Source of the DNA: Candidatus Babela massiliensis
GTDB lineage: Bacteria; Babelota; Babeliae; Babelales; Babelaceae
Assembly (NCBI RefSeq): GCF_000513475.1
Contig: NC_023003.1
Span: 124,001-188,000, forward strand
Length of the DNA: 64,000 nucleotides
Direction of reading: 5' to 3'
Positions 34,045-44,606 of this stretch are shown here, in pieces. Position numbers and translations under genes: made by a program. The notes below the pieces were generated by a model. The model did not search any database and was not told where the DNA came from. It saw only the letters and a list, made by a program, of their open reading frames with translations. The first letter of the stretch is position 1. The number at the start of each line of letters is the position of its first letter.

Positions 34045-35106
34045 TTATATATTACTGTTTTCATTTATATTTATATCTACTTTTCTTGATTCAAATATCT
34101 GTTCTATATTATTGCGAATCTTTTTATAAAAATCGGTATTAGCTTTTAAAAACTGACATACTTGGTCTCTACCTTGAGCTATTTTTTCACTCTCATAAGA
34201 AAACCAAGAGCCCGCTTGTTTAATCACTCCACATTGTAGAGCTGCATCTAATAAATCTAATTCTTTACTAATACCTTCATTAAAAATTAAATCGACTACC
34301 ACTCTTTTAAAGGGAGGAGCCATCTTATTTTTAACTAACTTAACAGCTACTCTATTTCCAAAATTTACATCATCTTTTTTTAGAGTTTCTATTCTTCTAA
34401 CTTCAATTCTTAAAGAAGCATAAAATTTTAATGCATTACCACCTGTTGTTGTCTCTTTATTTGCAAAAGCCATAGCATTAATATTTTGACGAACTTGGTT
34501 AATAAATATTAAAATAGTCTTTGATTTATGCACTATAGGCGTTAACTTTCTTAATGCTTGAGACATGAGACGCGCTTGTAGACCAATATGCGTATCTCCC
34601 ATGTCGCCTTCTAACTCAGTCTTAGGAACTAAAGCAGCAACAGAGTCAATAACTATAACATCAATAGCTCCAGATCGCACTAACATCTCAGCAATATCAA
34701 GAGCTTGTTCGCCATAATCAGGCTGAGAAATTAGTAAATCATCAGTATTAATACCTATCTTTTTTGCATAAGATGGATCTAAAGCATGCTCTGCATCTAT
34801 AAAAGCACATATACCGCCTTGCTTTTGAGCTTGAGCAACTACTTGAAGAGCTATTGTCGTTTTACCAGATGCTTCTGGACCAAAAATTTCAATAACTCTT
34901 CCTCTTGGCAACCCTTTTATGCCTATAGCATTATCTATCAAAAGAGAACCGGTTGAAATAGCTTCAACATCTAAAGCTGTACTTTGGCCCAAAAACATAA
35001 CTGAACCTTTACCGTACTGCTTCTCTATTTGAGATAGAATTACGTCAAGAGCTTGTTTTTTTGAGTCACCTTCAACTTCTAAGTCTTTTCTTAACTTTTC
35101 TTTCAT
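34045..35106 (-). CDS. recA: recombinase A
   Basis: About 353 aa. Walker [10 protein letters not shown], the L1/L2 loop regions ([19 protein letters not shown]), and the RecA body are intact. Several starts are in frame (TTG 35133, ATG 35130, 35121, 35106); only the last has an AAAGAG 6 nt upstream. Filament formation on ssDNA, repair and recombination. It stands directly ahead of infC-rpmI-rplT, an unusual neighbour (thrS is the common one). Confidence 0.96.
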   Translation of the reverse strand: MKEKLRKDLEVEGDSKKQALDVILSQIEKQYGKGSVMFLGQSTALDVEAISTGSLLIDNAIGIKGLPRGRVIEIFGPEASGKTTIALQVVAQAQKQGGICAFIDAEHALDPSYAKKIGINTDDLLISQPDYGEQALDIAEMLVRSGAIDVIVIDSVAALVPKTELEGDMGDTHIGLQARLMSQALRKLTPIVHKSKTILIFINQVRQNINAMAFANKETTTGGNALKFYASLRIEVRRIETLKKDDVNFGNRVAVKLVKNKMAPPFKRVVVDLIFNEGISKELDLLDAALQCGVIKQAGSWFSYESEKIAQGRDQVCQFLKANTDFYKKIRNNIEQIFESRKVDININENSNI

Positions 35107-35248
35107 ATCAAACTCTTTCATAAATAACATCAAAATTAAAATTAAATTCCAAAATCAAAAAATTTTAACAAATTGAAATATCAAAAATAATTATTTTACA
35201 TATTTAATTTTAACAATTTATTAATAAAAGAGCAATAAGACAATTATT

Positions 35249-36852
35249 TTAAAGCCTTAATAGTTCTTTGTTCAATCTTATATCAGCTTTCTTCTGCCAA
35301 TCAGTCAAAAGATCTTGAAAAATATTCTTTACTTGACTTTGAGACAATTGAGATTCAAGAGCATCTTTTTTAGAATCAAAATCTTTTTCATTAAATGGTT
35401 CAATTTCCTCAAGCTCAACAATATAACCTATATTTTCTGATAAGTGTTCAACTTTATCTTTAGATTGAATAAGTTCTACTAACAATGAGTTCGGAATATT
35501 TTTATCCTTAATTGCTTTATTACTGCTATTTAATTCTAATAAATCGGTTTTTTCTAATTTTGCATTAAATATTTTTGCCAATTCTTCTATGGTCTTATTT
35601 GATTTCAATATTTCATTTAGATCTTTTTTTATCAGATCTAATGCATTAGATCTATATATATCTTTAATCACACTGTCTTTTACTGCAGATAGATCAGGAA
35701 TATAACTTTTGCTAATCGACTTAAGTTCTACAATATAACCTTGACCTTCATTTAAATAAAATGCTTTATCGTTTATTTTTGCCAAAGAAAATACCTTTTC
35801 TGAGCCCACACTGGCATCTTTTTTGACAGAATTAATTTCTGATTTGATTGCTTTTTTGTTTTTACAAAATTATCTAAAATTGCTACATTATCTCTTGATT
35901 GATTTAATACTCTTTTAGCATCATTTTTGAAATCTGTTTCGAATTTCTCTAATCTTAATTGCCTTTCAATATCAGATTTATCTTTTTCTAAATCCCTATC
36001 ATTTTTTTCAGCAAAATCTTTAATATCTTGTTCAGAAATAGATATTTGATAAGAATCTGGATTAAATGACCATAAATTTACAGAACGAAATTCAGGTACT
36101 CTATAATTCTCTTTATTTAAGTCAAAATAGCTTTCAATTTCTGCTTGATTTAATTTTTCTGATTCTGATTTTTTAATATAATTATTAATATCTAACTCAA
36201 GAATATTAAATTTCTTTTTAGAGTAATGCTTAATGTATTGTTCTTTTAAAAGATCTTGAGGAATATAGGATAAAGATTGCAAAGAATCTACAAATAAATT
36301 ACGTTCAATTATTTCTTTTAATAGCGCTTCAAAATCTTCTAAAGATGTTTGTTGGGCCTTTAATGCTTGAATTAAAGAACTAGTATTTAGTTTCCCATTT
36401 TCAAAAACATCATTGGGTATTATGTTTGAAAGATTATCTTTAACAAACTCATTATCTTGTAGTTTCTGAGTAATATAATCAGCTCCTATATTAAAACCTG
36501 AGTTTTCAGCAGCACTTTGAACTACTTTTTGCTGAATTAAATTTTCCAACGCCATTTTTTCTGGATTACTTTTTGCATCAATTCCCCATAGTGATAAAAG
36601 CATATCAGCTTGAGCACCATATATTTGCTTAATTTGATTTATAACATAGTATAAATATCTTGCTTGTCTTCTATAATCAGATACAGGAATTGCAAGATTA
36701 TTAACCGAAGCTATGCCTTCAAAATTTTGCTTTAAAAAAACATTTTGTACAAATACTAATAAGGAAACTCCACCTATTATTGAAAATAAACCTAACCATA
36801 TTATCAATTTAAAAGCTGTGGATTTCATTTGTTTTCTAAATGAGTTCATCAT
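35249..36852 (-). CDS. ppiD: PpiD/SurA-like periplasmic chaperone, interrupted by a -1 frameshift
   Basis: Two overlapping frames encode one protein. The first (from 36852, stop at 35773) has an N-terminal membrane segment (residues 14-32) and a SurA_N-type helical domain. The second (stop at 35249) carries the C-terminal part. They join at A AAA AAG (35857-35851): a -1 shift there reads on as A-I-K-S-E-I-N-S-V and yields about 534 aa, whereas without it a 359-aa product ends in unrelated residues. Anchored PpiD-like proteins help fold exported proteins. No typical parvulin active-site motif is obvious. Either programmed shift, sequencing error in a run of six A, or a fresh mutation. Confidence 0.8.
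35851..35857 (-). promoter_or_regulatory. A AAA AAG slippery heptamer
   Basis: The heptamer is in the correct zero frame for a -1 shift and lies exactly where the two ppiD frames must be joined. This is the sequence used in E. coli dnaX. I could not identify a stimulatory Shine-Dalgarno upstream. Confidence 0.6.
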
Positions 36853-36905
36853 ATCGGCTGCCTTTCAAATAATTTTTGATTTCTTATTTTTGTTTTTTCA
36901 TTTTA

Positions 36906-37886
36906 TCATACAGAAACAAATTTTTCTATTTCTATACATAACTGATTTATATATAAATCAAGATTTAATAAAGTCAAGTTTATTTCCTTAATATCTTTAA
37001 TAAAACCTTTAGATAGATTTGATAAAATTAAATCAGCCTTTAAAGAACGCCAGAAGATCAATTGCCTCTTGGCATAAGCTCTAGTCTTTTGAGATATATC
37101 TTGTACTAAGTTATCAAAATCGTAATCATCAAATGAGCTATTATCTAAATATTTAATAATTTCAGGATATCCTATTAACTTTTTCTTCAATAAAAATTTC
37201 TTCCAATTATTATCTAAATTTTTTACTTCTTCTAACCATCCCAAATCAAACATTTTATAAGTTCGTTGATTAATAATGGAATAAAGCTCTTCTCTCTCTC
37301 TAGTTATATAGTAAAAAAGACATTCCCCAGGGCAATCAAATTTCGGTTTTAAATTTGATGGTTTAATGGAAGTAGTATTCCATAAATAAAGAGCTCTTTC
37401 TATTCTATATCGATCATTTGAATGTATTTCTTGTGCTCTTATTTCATCAACCTCTTTTAATCTATTATATAAATCCTGAGTACTAATATTAGAAAAATCT
37501 AGACCATTAGACGAATTATTTAAAATAGATATAGGAGGATAAAATATAGACTTAACATAAAAACTAGAACCTCCAACTATTATAGGCAAAATATTATTAG
37601 CCCATAAGTCTTTTAAAAGTTTTAGTAAAATTTCTCTAAATTCACTTGCAGTTAAATCCTTAGGTTGATCTATTATATCAAATAAATAATATCTCGAACC
37701 ATATTGAACATCAGACAAATCAGGTTTAGCAGTCCCTATTGATAAAGGCTTATAAAATTGTCCAACATCAATATTAACAATTGCAGTTTTTAACGATATA
37801 GACTGAGCCAACTTTTCAGCAAAATCTGTTTTACCTACACCAGTAGGGCCAGACACAATAATAAATTTTTTATTTATCATAATCAT
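36906..37886 (-). CDS. miaA: tRNA dimethylallyltransferase
   Basis: 326 aa. P-loop G-P-T-G-V-G-K-T (residues 13-20), D-V-G-Q-F-Y (the D-S-x-Q-x-Y equivalent), I-G-T-A-K-P, G-G-S-S-F-Y-V-K and R-Y-R-I-E-R-A-L: all MiaA motifs. It adds the isopentenyl group to A37 of tRNAs reading UNN codons. No Shine-Dalgarno precedes either ATG (37886 or 37880), and a hairpin ends 5 nt upstream. Confidence 0.95.
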   Translation of the reverse strand: MIMINKKFIIVSGPTGVGKTDFAEKLAQSISLKTAIVNIDVGQFYKPLSIGTAKPDLSDVQYGSRYYLFDIIDQPKDLTASEFREILLKLLKDLWANNILPIIVGGSSFYVKSIFYPPISILNNSSNGLDFSNISTQDLYNRLKEVDEIRAQEIHSNDRYRIERALYLWNTTSIKPSNLKPKFDCPGECLFYYITREREELYSIINQRTYKMFDLGWLEEVKNLDNNWKKFLLKKKLIGYPEIIKYLDNSSFDDYDFDNLVQDISQKTRAYAKRQLIFWRSLKADLILSNLSKGFIKDIKEINLTLLNLDLYINQLCIEIEKFVSV

Positions 37887-37891
37887 AAATT

Positions 37892-37922
37892 AAAGAGCCC
37901 GATAAAAGCAGGCTCTTTTTTT
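37892..37922. terminator. hairpin between the CarD-like gene and miaA
   Basis: AAAGAGCC (37892-37899) pairs with GGCTCTTT (37911-37918). On the minus strand the tail is UUUAAUUU; seven T follow on the plus strand. It probably limits read-through from the CarD-like gene into miaA. Confidence 0.6.
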
Positions 37923-37945
37923 AATGTCTTTTTGGTTTGTTATAA

Positions 37946-38488
37946 TTAAATTACTTTTTCTTCTTCAATAATTGAATTACATTTTACTTGTTGCAATGAA
38001 CATAGCGATCTTAATTGCTCCATAGTCTTTTCACGTGCTACGCTTTCTACTAAAGAGATTTCTTCTACTAAAAGAGTCTCTGTTTGTTGTAACAAATTCT
38101 TTTCACCAAAAGATAGCTCTTTATAAGAAGAGATATATCTTAAATCTCTATAGACTTCTAATAAATCCTGTAGATTGCCTGTACGTAATTTAAGTTGGTA
38201 CTCCTTGTTGCGCTTATTCCAATTAGTAGCCGCAAATTCGTATTGATTAGCTTTTTTAACTGGCGTTTTTAGCAAGCTAAAAGCCTCTTTTATTTTTTCT
38301 AGAGAGCTTAACCCTCTCAAACCTATTGAGCTAACATTATTGGTAGGAACCAAAACTGTTACATCCTTATTTAAGAATGTTAATTCGTAAAATGTAACCT
38401 CTTCACTGGATATGCATTTTTTTATCAAGCGATTCACTTTTGCAACACCATGACCAGGATAAACAACTTTTTCATTTAAGCAGAACAT
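37946..38488 (-). CDS. CarD/CdnL-family transcription regulator
   Basis: About 180 aa; ATG at 38488 with AAGGA 6 nt upstream is better than the ATG 27 nt earlier. The RNA-polymerase-interacting domain is at residues 1-60 (V-V-Y-P-G-H-G-V-A-K-V, L-V-P-T-N-N), followed by the helical C-terminal domain (W-N-K-R-N-K-E-Y, L-V-E-E-I). CarD proteins bind the RNAP beta subunit and stabilise open promoter complexes, often at rRNA promoters. Confidence 0.9.
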   Translation of the reverse strand: MFCLNEKVVYPGHGVAKVNRLIKKCISSEEVTFYELTFLNKDVTVLVPTNNVSSIGLRGLSSLEKIKEAFSLLKTPVKKANQYEFAATNWNKRNKEYQLKLRTGNLQDLLEVYRDLRYISSYKELSFGEKNLLQQTETLLVEEISLVESVAREKTMEQLRSLCSLQQVKCNSIIEEEKVI

Positions 38489-38675
38489 ATTTAATCCTTT
38501 TTTGATTATGTTCACCCAAAAAAAGCTTTTACCTTGAACATATCATATCAAATATATTAGATTTTTACTAGGATTTATAAAATATTTCTAGAATAAAATA
38601 TATACTTTAGACTTTGCTTTAATTTATGGTATAATTATGTAAAATAATTTTATTATAAATTAAAAATATAACATA

Positions 38676-40034
38676 ATGTCCAATTTGCCATTTAATTCTA
38701 GAAACAATAAATTTTTTATTTCTATATATTGGAATTTATTTGATTCCATAGTAACTCAAGCCTTATTAATTATACATAATATATTGCTACAAAAATTTAT
38801 AGGAACTTATTTCCATGGATTATTTAGCATCACATTTTCTTTATTTTACTTATTTGTTATATTATTAAACTTGGGACTTGATTATTCTCTTGCCATATTT
38901 ATAAAAGATATCGTTAAAGATAAACAAAGTTTATTACATTTCATAAAATATCAAATAGTGCCTCAAATAATTCTTATTTCTATCTTTTCTTTAATATCTA
39001 GCTTTATAGTTATTAAATACCAAAATATAATAAAGACTCCATTTAAAGATCTAATAAATCTAAATTTAATATTTACCGTAGCACTAACCTTCATATCTGA
39101 AAGTGTAAAAAAAACATTAAGAGCTTTTTTACAATTAGTACTCATGACAAAAACAACTGCTTTAGTAGAATCTATAGGAATGTATTTTTATATAGCAACA
39201 GTATGGACCTCTTATATTATTAACATAGATATAACTTTAGAATATTGTTGGCTAATTCTATTAATAATTTCTATTTTGCAAGTACTAATATTATCGTATA
39301 ATCTTTATAAATATTATTCAAATCTTCAAAACAATAGTAAATATATTATCAGCTATGAATATCAAGAGTTGATTAAGATCAGAACTTTTAACTGGATCTT
39401 CCAAATGAGCGCTCAACTATTTAATTCAAATTTTTTCGTTCCTTTTTGTTCTTTATATTTAGATTTACATAAAGCTTCATATATTAAAATATATTGGTCT
39501 ATAGCTCAATGGATTAACTCGATTATAAATAAAAATATTAACATATCTTTAGCTATCTCTTTTGCTAATTTTAAAGATAAATATTTTAATATATTTAAAT
39601 ATTTATCTTATATATTTTACCAAATACTTTATAGCATTATCATAATTTTATTAATAAATGTTAATAAAATAAAATTCTTTATAATGGATAATGACATGCA
39701 AAATCATTATATATATATAATGATATTTATAATATTTATAGAGCCCTTTTTTAATTTTTATGAAAAATTATTTATCTTAGAAAAAAGATCGATATCTTTT
39801 TCTATATTTACTGTAATTTATATAACAACAGCATTATTAATAAGCAAATATATGCTTAACTATTTTTCAATATCGATAATATTAGCAAGTATTATAATAT
39901 TACGCTTATTTACAATAATATCCATGTCTGTAACTTTTCTTAATCAAAAAAATATATATCTAGACCTAAAGCCGCATTATAAAACAATTATATTTTCCCT
40001 TATACTTGCTCTTTTATATAAATTTTTATATTAA
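38676..40034 (+). CDS. polysaccharide flippase-like multi-pass membrane protein
   Basis: 452 aa with about 12 membrane segments, an N-terminal region of the polysaccharide-synthesis/O-antigen transporter type, and extremely AT-driven composition (many Ile, Phe, Asn, Tyr). MOP-superfamily membership is inferred from topology and the early F-x-G-T-Y-F-H-G-L-F segment. No glycan biosynthesis genes flank it, so its substrate is unclear. Confidence 0.65.
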   Translation: MSNLPFNSRNNKFFISIYWNLFDSIVTQALLIIHNILLQKFIGTYFHGLFSITFSLFYLFVILLNLGLDYSLAIFIKDIVKDKQSLLHFIKYQIVPQIILISIFSLISSFIVIKYQNIIKTPFKDLINLNLIFTVALTFISESVKKTLRAFLQLVLMTKTTALVESIGMYFYIATVWTSYIINIDITLEYCWLILLIISILQVLILSYNLYKYYSNLQNNSKYIISYEYQELIKIRTFNWIFQMSAQLFNSNFFVPFCSLYLDLHKASYIKIYWSIAQWINSIINKNINISLAISFANFKDKYFNIFKYLSYIFYQILYSIIIILLINVNKIKFFIMDNDMQNHYIYIMIFIIFIEPFFNFYEKLFILEKRSISFSIFTVIYITTALLISKYMLNYFSISIILASIIILRLFTIISMSVTFLNQKNIYLDLKPHYKTIIFSLILALLYKFLY

Positions 40035-40128
40035 GTACAATTTATTTTTAAAAATTAAAAATAAAATATTGCTTTTTTAAAATAAAATAATATATATTTT
40101 TATAAATAATAAAAAAAAGGAGGGTATA

Positions 40129-40368
40129 ATGAAAAAACTATATATAGGTATATTTTTAAGCGGTATGTTATTAAATAGCCAAATGGAAGCAGTAAATCAA
40201 GCAAAACCATATCCATCATTATGGCAAAGAATTAAAAATAATGCTCAAGGATCAAGAACATGGGCATCATCAAAATGGAACGGTTGGTTTAACAAATCTA
40301 ATAAGCAAAACATTAGAAATCAAAGACCAGGCAATAACTACTATCAAAATGCTCCTCAAAGAATTTAA
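40129..40368 (+). CDS. small secreted protein
   Basis: 79 aa after an excellent AGGAGGG. Signal peptide (M-K-K-L-Y-I-G-I-F-L...) cut near M-E-A-V. The mature ~55 residues are basic and rich in Asn, Gln, Arg, Trp and Tyr (G-N-N-Y-Y-Q-N), without Cys. Strong ribosome site and dedicated terminator indicate a real, perhaps highly expressed gene. No family recognised. Confidence 0.75.
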   Translation: MKKLYIGIFLSGMLLNSQMEAVNQAKPYPSLWQRIKNNAQGSRTWASSKWNGWFNKSNKQNIRNQRPGNNYYQNAPQRI

Positions 40369-40380
40369 GCAAATACTGTA

Positions 40381-40428
40381 AAAAAAGATAAAAGGAACTA
40401 TGTTAAAATAGTTCCTTTTATCTTTTTT
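40381..40428 (+). terminator. intrinsic terminator
   Basis: 21-bp perfect stem (40381-40401 with 40408-40428), 6-nt loop, with a T-run at the end, 12 nt after the small secreted gene. Confidence 0.9.
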
Positions 40429-40653
40429 TATCTAAAATTTGATATAAAATAAAAAATTGCTAAAAAAACTTGTATTACCAAAATAACTTAACTGATAATG
40501 TCAAAATCGATAATCTAAAACTTAATCAGTAAAACGATATATTTTAACTCAAATAATCAATAAATTTAACTTTTTATCAAAATATAAATTGAACTTATAT
40601 TAGTCTTAATTTATCTTTGTTGTCCATATACTTATAAATATTTACCTTAAATT

Positions 40654-40684
40654 AACTTTCTTAAATTCTAGTCTTAAGAAAGTT
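40654..40684. promoter_or_regulatory. operator candidate upstream of dnaK
   Basis: Perfect 11-bp inverted repeat AACTTTCTTAA - 9 nt - TTAAGAAAGTT ending 34 nt before the -35 box. The 9-nt spacer equals that of the CIRCE element bound by HrcA, but the arm sequence is different. No T-run, so not a terminator. Confidence 0.6.
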
Positions 40685-40718
40685 GAGTCTATTACACTAA
40701 AAAAATCTTAGTTCATTA

Positions 40719-40747
40719 TTGACATTTTTTCAAAAATCTTATATAAA
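40719..40747 (+). promoter_or_regulatory. sigma-70-type promoter of dnaK
   Basis: Perfect TTGACA (40719-40724), 17-nt spacer, TATAAA (40742-40747), about 70 nt before the dnaK ATG. The best consensus promoter seen in the window. Confidence 0.85.
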
Positions 40748-40816
40748 ATTATATAGAAATACAAATAACATTTTATCATTTTTGCATAAATAAATTAAGA
40801 TAAAAGAAAGGAATAA

Positions 40817-42682
40817 ATGGCAAAAATAATAGGTATAGATTTAGGAACAACAAATTCGGTTGTTGCAGTCATGGAAGGTGGCAGCCCAAAAGTTATTCCT
40901 AATCAAGAAGGAAGAAATACAACTCCATCAGTTATTGCTTTTACAAAAGATGGCAAAAGATTAGTAGGCGATTTGGCAAAAAGACAAGCAGTTACTAATC
41001 CAGAAAACACAATATATTCTGTAAAACGCTTTATAGGCCAAAAATATAGCTCTATATCTCAAGAGGCTAAACAGGTACCTTACACCGTAAAAAAAGGTGC
41101 AGATGATTCTTTAGTAATATTAGCTCAAGGAAAAGAACATACCCCTCAAGAAATATCAGCAGCTGTATTGATGAAATTAAAACAAGCGGCTGAAGATTAT
41201 CTTGGACATAAAGTAACAGATGCTGTTATTACTGTTCCTGCTTATTTTAATGACGCTCAAAGGCAAGCAACTAAAGATGCTGGTAAAATAGCAGGACTTG
41301 AAGTAAAAAGAATTATCAACGAACCTACAGCAGCAGCTTTAGCATATGGACTTGATAAAAAAAACAAAGGAACTATAGCTGTTTTTGACTTCGGCGGTGG
41401 AACTTTTGATATTTCGATTTTAGAAATTAATGACGGAGTAATAGAAGTAAAATCAACAAATGGTGACACTTCTCTTGGTGGCGATGATGTTGATCAAAAA
41501 ATCATTAACTATATAGCTCAAGAATTTAAGCAAGAGCAAAATATAGACTTAAAAGCTGATAAGATGGCTTTACAACGTCTAAAAGAAGCTGCAGAAAAAG
41601 CAAAAATTGAACTTTCAAGTATGCATGAAACAGAAATTAACTTGCCTTACATTACAGCAGACGTTTCAGGACCTAAGCATCTTGTTATGAAATTAACAAG
41701 AGCAAAATTAGAAGCACTTTGTAGCGATATATTTGACAGACTTTTAGTACCTTGCAAAAAAGCTATGCAAGATGCTGAGATTAATAAAAATCAAATAGAT
41801 GAGGTGCTATTAGTTGGTGGGTCCACTCGAATTCCTAAAGTTCAACAGTTAGTTAAAGATTTCTTTGGCAAAGAGCCTAATAAATCAGTAAATCCTGATG
41901 AGGTTGTAGCATTAGGTGCTGCTGTTCAAGGTGCGGTTTTAGCAGGTGAAGTTACCGATGTACTCTTGCTTGATGTTACACCTTTATCACTTGGAATCGA
42001 AACTTTAGGCGGGATAGCAACTAAGATAATTGAAAGAAACACCACTATACCTACAAGAAAATCTCAAGTATTTAGTACTGCTGAAGACAATCAAACAGCA
42101 GTAGATATTCGTGTAGTTCAAGGTGAAAGAGAATTTGCAAAAGACAATAAACTTCTTGGTCAATTTAGATTAGAAGGCATTCCAGCAGCTCCTCGTGGAG
42201 TTCCTCAAGTAGAAGTTACTTTTGATATAGATGCAAATGGTATAGTTCATGTATCTGCAAAAGATAAGGCTACTAATAAAGAGCAAACAATAACTATTAC
42301 TAACACTGGCGGTTTAAGCAAAGAAGACGTTGAACGAATGGTAAGAGAAGCTCAAGAGCATGAATCTGAAGATCGTAAAACAAAAGAATTGATTGAAAAA
42401 CGTAATCGTTTAGACAGTCTTATTAATGACATTGAAAAGACATTAAAAGAGAATAAAGATAAATTAACAGAAGAAGATGTTAAATCTACTCAAGATGCAA
42501 TAGAAAAAGCTAAAAATGCATTACAAGAACATCAGAATGACGAAACAGAATTGCAAAAAGCAACAGAAGAACTTCTTCAATCATCTCATAAAGTAGCAGA
42601 GATTTTGTATAAATCAGCACAACAAAATCAACCTGAAACTAGTCAAGATGATCAAGAACCAATAGAGCCAGAAATTAAGTAA
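40817..42682 (+). CDS. dnaK: chaperone DnaK (Hsp70)
   Basis: 621 aa. ATPase domain with [29 protein letters not shown] and V-G-G-S-T-R-I-P; linker [10 protein letters not shown]; substrate domain and helical lid. The tail is E-P-I-E-P-E-I-K rather than a longer Gly-rich one. grpE and dnaJ are not adjacent. Shine-Dalgarno AAAGGA. Cytosolic folding of nascent and damaged proteins. Confidence 0.98.
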   Translation: MAKIIGIDLGTTNSVVAVMEGGSPKVIPNQEGRNTTPSVIAFTKDGKRLVGDLAKRQAVTNPENTIYSVKRFIGQKYSSISQEAKQVPYTVKKGADDSLVILAQGKEHTPQEISAAVLMKLKQAAEDYLGHKVTDAVITVPAYFNDAQRQATKDAGKIAGLEVKRIINEPTAAALAYGLDKKNKGTIAVFDFGGGTFDISILEINDGVIEVKSTNGDTSLGGDDVDQKIINYIAQEFKQEQNIDLKADKMALQRLKEAAEKAKIELSSMHETEINLPYITADVSGPKHLVMKLTRAKLEALCSDIFDRLLVPCKKAMQDAEINKNQIDEVLLVGGSTRIPKVQQLVKDFFGKEPNKSVNPDEVVALGAAVQGAVLAGEVTDVLLLDVTPLSLGIETLGGIATKIIERNTTIPTRKSQVFSTAEDNQTAVDIRVVQGEREFAKDNKLLGQFRLEGIPAAPRGVPQVEVTFDIDANGIVHVSAKDKATNKEQTITITNTGGLSKEDVERMVREAQEHESEDRKTKELIEKRNRLDSLINDIEKTLKENKDKLTEEDVKSTQDAIEKAKNALQEHQNDETELQKATEELLQSSHKVAEILYKSAQQNQPETSQDDQEPIEPEIK

Positions 42683-42686
42683 TTCT

Positions 42687-42717
42687 AAAAAGAGCGTACT
42701 AGTAGTACGCTCTTTTT
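42687..42717. terminator. bidirectional terminator between dnaK and an ankyrin gene
   Basis: Perfect 14-bp stem (42687-42700 with 42704-42717), A-run on one side, T-run on the other. It serves both convergent genes; the ankyrin stop codon lies at its edge. Confidence 0.9.
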
Positions 42718-43624
42718 ATTTATATCTCTCTATTATATCTGCTATATCATATAAAGCTACATCTTGCGCTTTATCTCCTCTTTTGTTTTCAAGATAAGTA
42801 TCAGCACCATAATTAAGTAAAAGTTCAACAATCTCTGAATATCCCTCTTCAGCTGCTTTGATAAGAGCGGTATCCCCCGAAAAATTTTGAATATTTATAG
42901 ACTCTCTATACTTACTCAATAGCAACTCTACTATTTTCTTATTACCTGTCCATGATGCATATATCAAAGCCGTAGAGCCATCACATGATTTAGTATTAAC
43001 ACTAGCATTATGGTCAATAAGAATAGAAATAATATCTTCATATCCTAGCCATGCAGCAACTATTAAAGGAGTATTTCCATAGCTATCTTGAATATCAATA
43101 TTAGCTCCTTTTTTTAATAATAATTTTATCAGATATTTAAATTCGGAAAATCGTACAGCAATAAATAATAGAGGTTCTTTTGTATCATTATATTCAACAA
43201 TAATATCGGGATTACATCCTAAATTGATAAGTTTAATAAGCTTTGCTTTATCATATTTAATATCAGCATATTGAAATAATTTTTTTAAATTTTCGTTTAA
43301 TTTAGTCTTAAAAAATTCACTACTTAAAATAGTATCAATTTCTGATTTTAGAAAATCTTTAAAAATTATAAAATGCTTACTAATTAAAAGAACATTTTTA
43401 AAGAGTATATCAAATTGCTCAAAAATTATTAAAGGTTCATTATCTAAAGATTCTTTATAAAGATCATATATAATATAATCTAATATTTTATTTTTCAATT
43501 CTTGAGTCAAATTAATTAACAAATTCTTCTCATTATACTCTTTAGCATCTTTGATATAGTCATAAGACATAGATCTAAGATCAAAAATCTTTAGCATTAA
43601 TATCAATAATATTTTATATTTCAC
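42716..43624 (-). CDS. secreted F-box-like/ankyrin protein
   Basis: 302 aa. Short signal-type N-terminus ending D-L-R-S-M. F-box-like helices at about 33-95 (L-T-Q-E-L-K-N-K-I-L...L-L-I-S-K-H-F), then about five ankyrin repeats to the end (G-N-T-P-L-I-V-A-A, G-S-T-A-L-I-Y-A-S, G-D-T-A-L-I-K-A-A). No C-terminal membrane segment. It overlaps the preceding gene by 11 nt. Confidence 0.85.
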   Translation of the reverse strand: MKYKILLILMLKIFDLRSMSYDYIKDAKEYNEKNLLINLTQELKNKILDYIIYDLYKESLDNEPLIIFEQFDILFKNVLLISKHFIIFKDFLKSEIDTILSSEFFKTKLNENLKKLFQYADIKYDKAKLIKLINLGCNPDIIVEYNDTKEPLLFIAVRFSEFKYLIKLLLKKGANIDIQDSYGNTPLIVAAWLGYEDIISILIDHNASVNTKSCDGSTALIYASWTGNKKIVELLLSKYRESINIQNFSGDTALIKAAEEGYSEIVELLLNYGADTYLENKRGDKAQDVALYDIADIIERYK

Positions 43625-44516
43625 TTAAAGACCCTTTGTTCTTAAGTTTTTTATAATCATTAAGTAAACTTAATATATCTGCTTGTTCATAAACGGAAGC
43701 TATATAAAGAGAATCTCTTTGATATTTATCTTTAATATAAATATCAGCTCCACTTTTAAGAAGAAGATTTACAAGGGTTAGATTGCGCATTCTAATGGCA
43801 ATCATTAAAGCAGTTTCTTGAAGTTCATTCTTTGCATTAATATCTACTTGATGCGAAATAAGATATTCAACAATATTATAATCTCCTTTAATAATAGCAG
43901 ATATTAATGGTGTATATCCTCCTGTGCTACGTACATTAAGATTAGCTTGTTTATACAATAATAAATTTATTAATTTTTGAAATTTATCTTCTTGAACAAT
44001 CATAACCAATATAGGTATATAATCATAAATTGGCATAATACAACTATGTGAATGTATACGCTCTTTTTTTACAAACAAATTGGGATTTGCTCCAGCCATA
44101 ATTAACTTAGCAGCTTTGATTTCATCTTGAATATTGTAATCACCAATTATAATACTTGCTAACATTTCGTCTACATCAACTTGACGCTCTTGGCTATCAA
44201 CAACTATATCATTGGCAAAAAATTGAAGATAAGTTTTAACTAGCTTATTGATCTTTTTGATTAGATCTTGCTTAAATCCTCTATATTTTTGGCATGTTAA
44301 TAAAATATTTTTTAAATATAAAGATAACTCATTAAATACATCTAATATATTGTTTTCTAAAATAGTAATTTTAAGCCCTGATTTAAGTATTAACAATTGT
44401 AATTCATCTGGCAAAGAGAGAAGCATAGAGCTATTTGTTTCTTTATAACCAAAAGCCATAGAATTAAGGTTTATAAACAAGCTGATTACACATAAAATAG
44501 ATATTATTTTTTTCAT
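43614..44516 (-). CDS. secreted F-box-like/ankyrin protein
   Basis: 300 aa. Signal ends N-L-N-S-M (residue 20). F-box-like L-P-D-E-L-Q-L-L-I-L at about 35 with L-L-T-C-Q-K-Y after a ~30-residue insert. About four ankyrin repeats, of which G-Y-T-P-L-I-S-A-I and E-T-A-L-M-I-A-I are clearest. Soluble class without C-terminal anchor. First gene of a two-gene unit with the 302-aa ankyrin protein. Confidence 0.85.
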   Translation of the reverse strand: MKKIISILCVISLFINLNSMAFGYKETNSSMLLSLPDELQLLILKSGLKITILENNILDVFNELSLYLKNILLTCQKYRGFKQDLIKKINKLVKTYLQFFANDIVVDSQERQVDVDEMLASIIIGDYNIQDEIKAAKLIMAGANPNLFVKKERIHSHSCIMPIYDYIPILVMIVQEDKFQKLINLLLYKQANLNVRSTGGYTPLISAIIKGDYNIVEYLISHQVDINAKNELQETALMIAIRMRNLTLVNLLLKSGADIYIKDKYQRDSLYIASVYEQADILSLLNDYKKLKNKGSLSEI

Positions 44517-44606
44517 TGTTAAACTTGATTACTGATTATACTTTAATACTAATCAGTTCATTATAAAAAATAAAAAACAATAATTTCTAGGGTTAAAAAA
44601 TAAGAT

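Larger units (their letters stand above)
40429..40816 (+). other. dnaK upstream region
   Basis: About 390 AT-rich nt with no gene. It contains the inverted repeat at 40654-40684 and the promoter at 40719-40747; the stretch 40429-40650 shows nothing I recognise. Confidence 0.6.
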
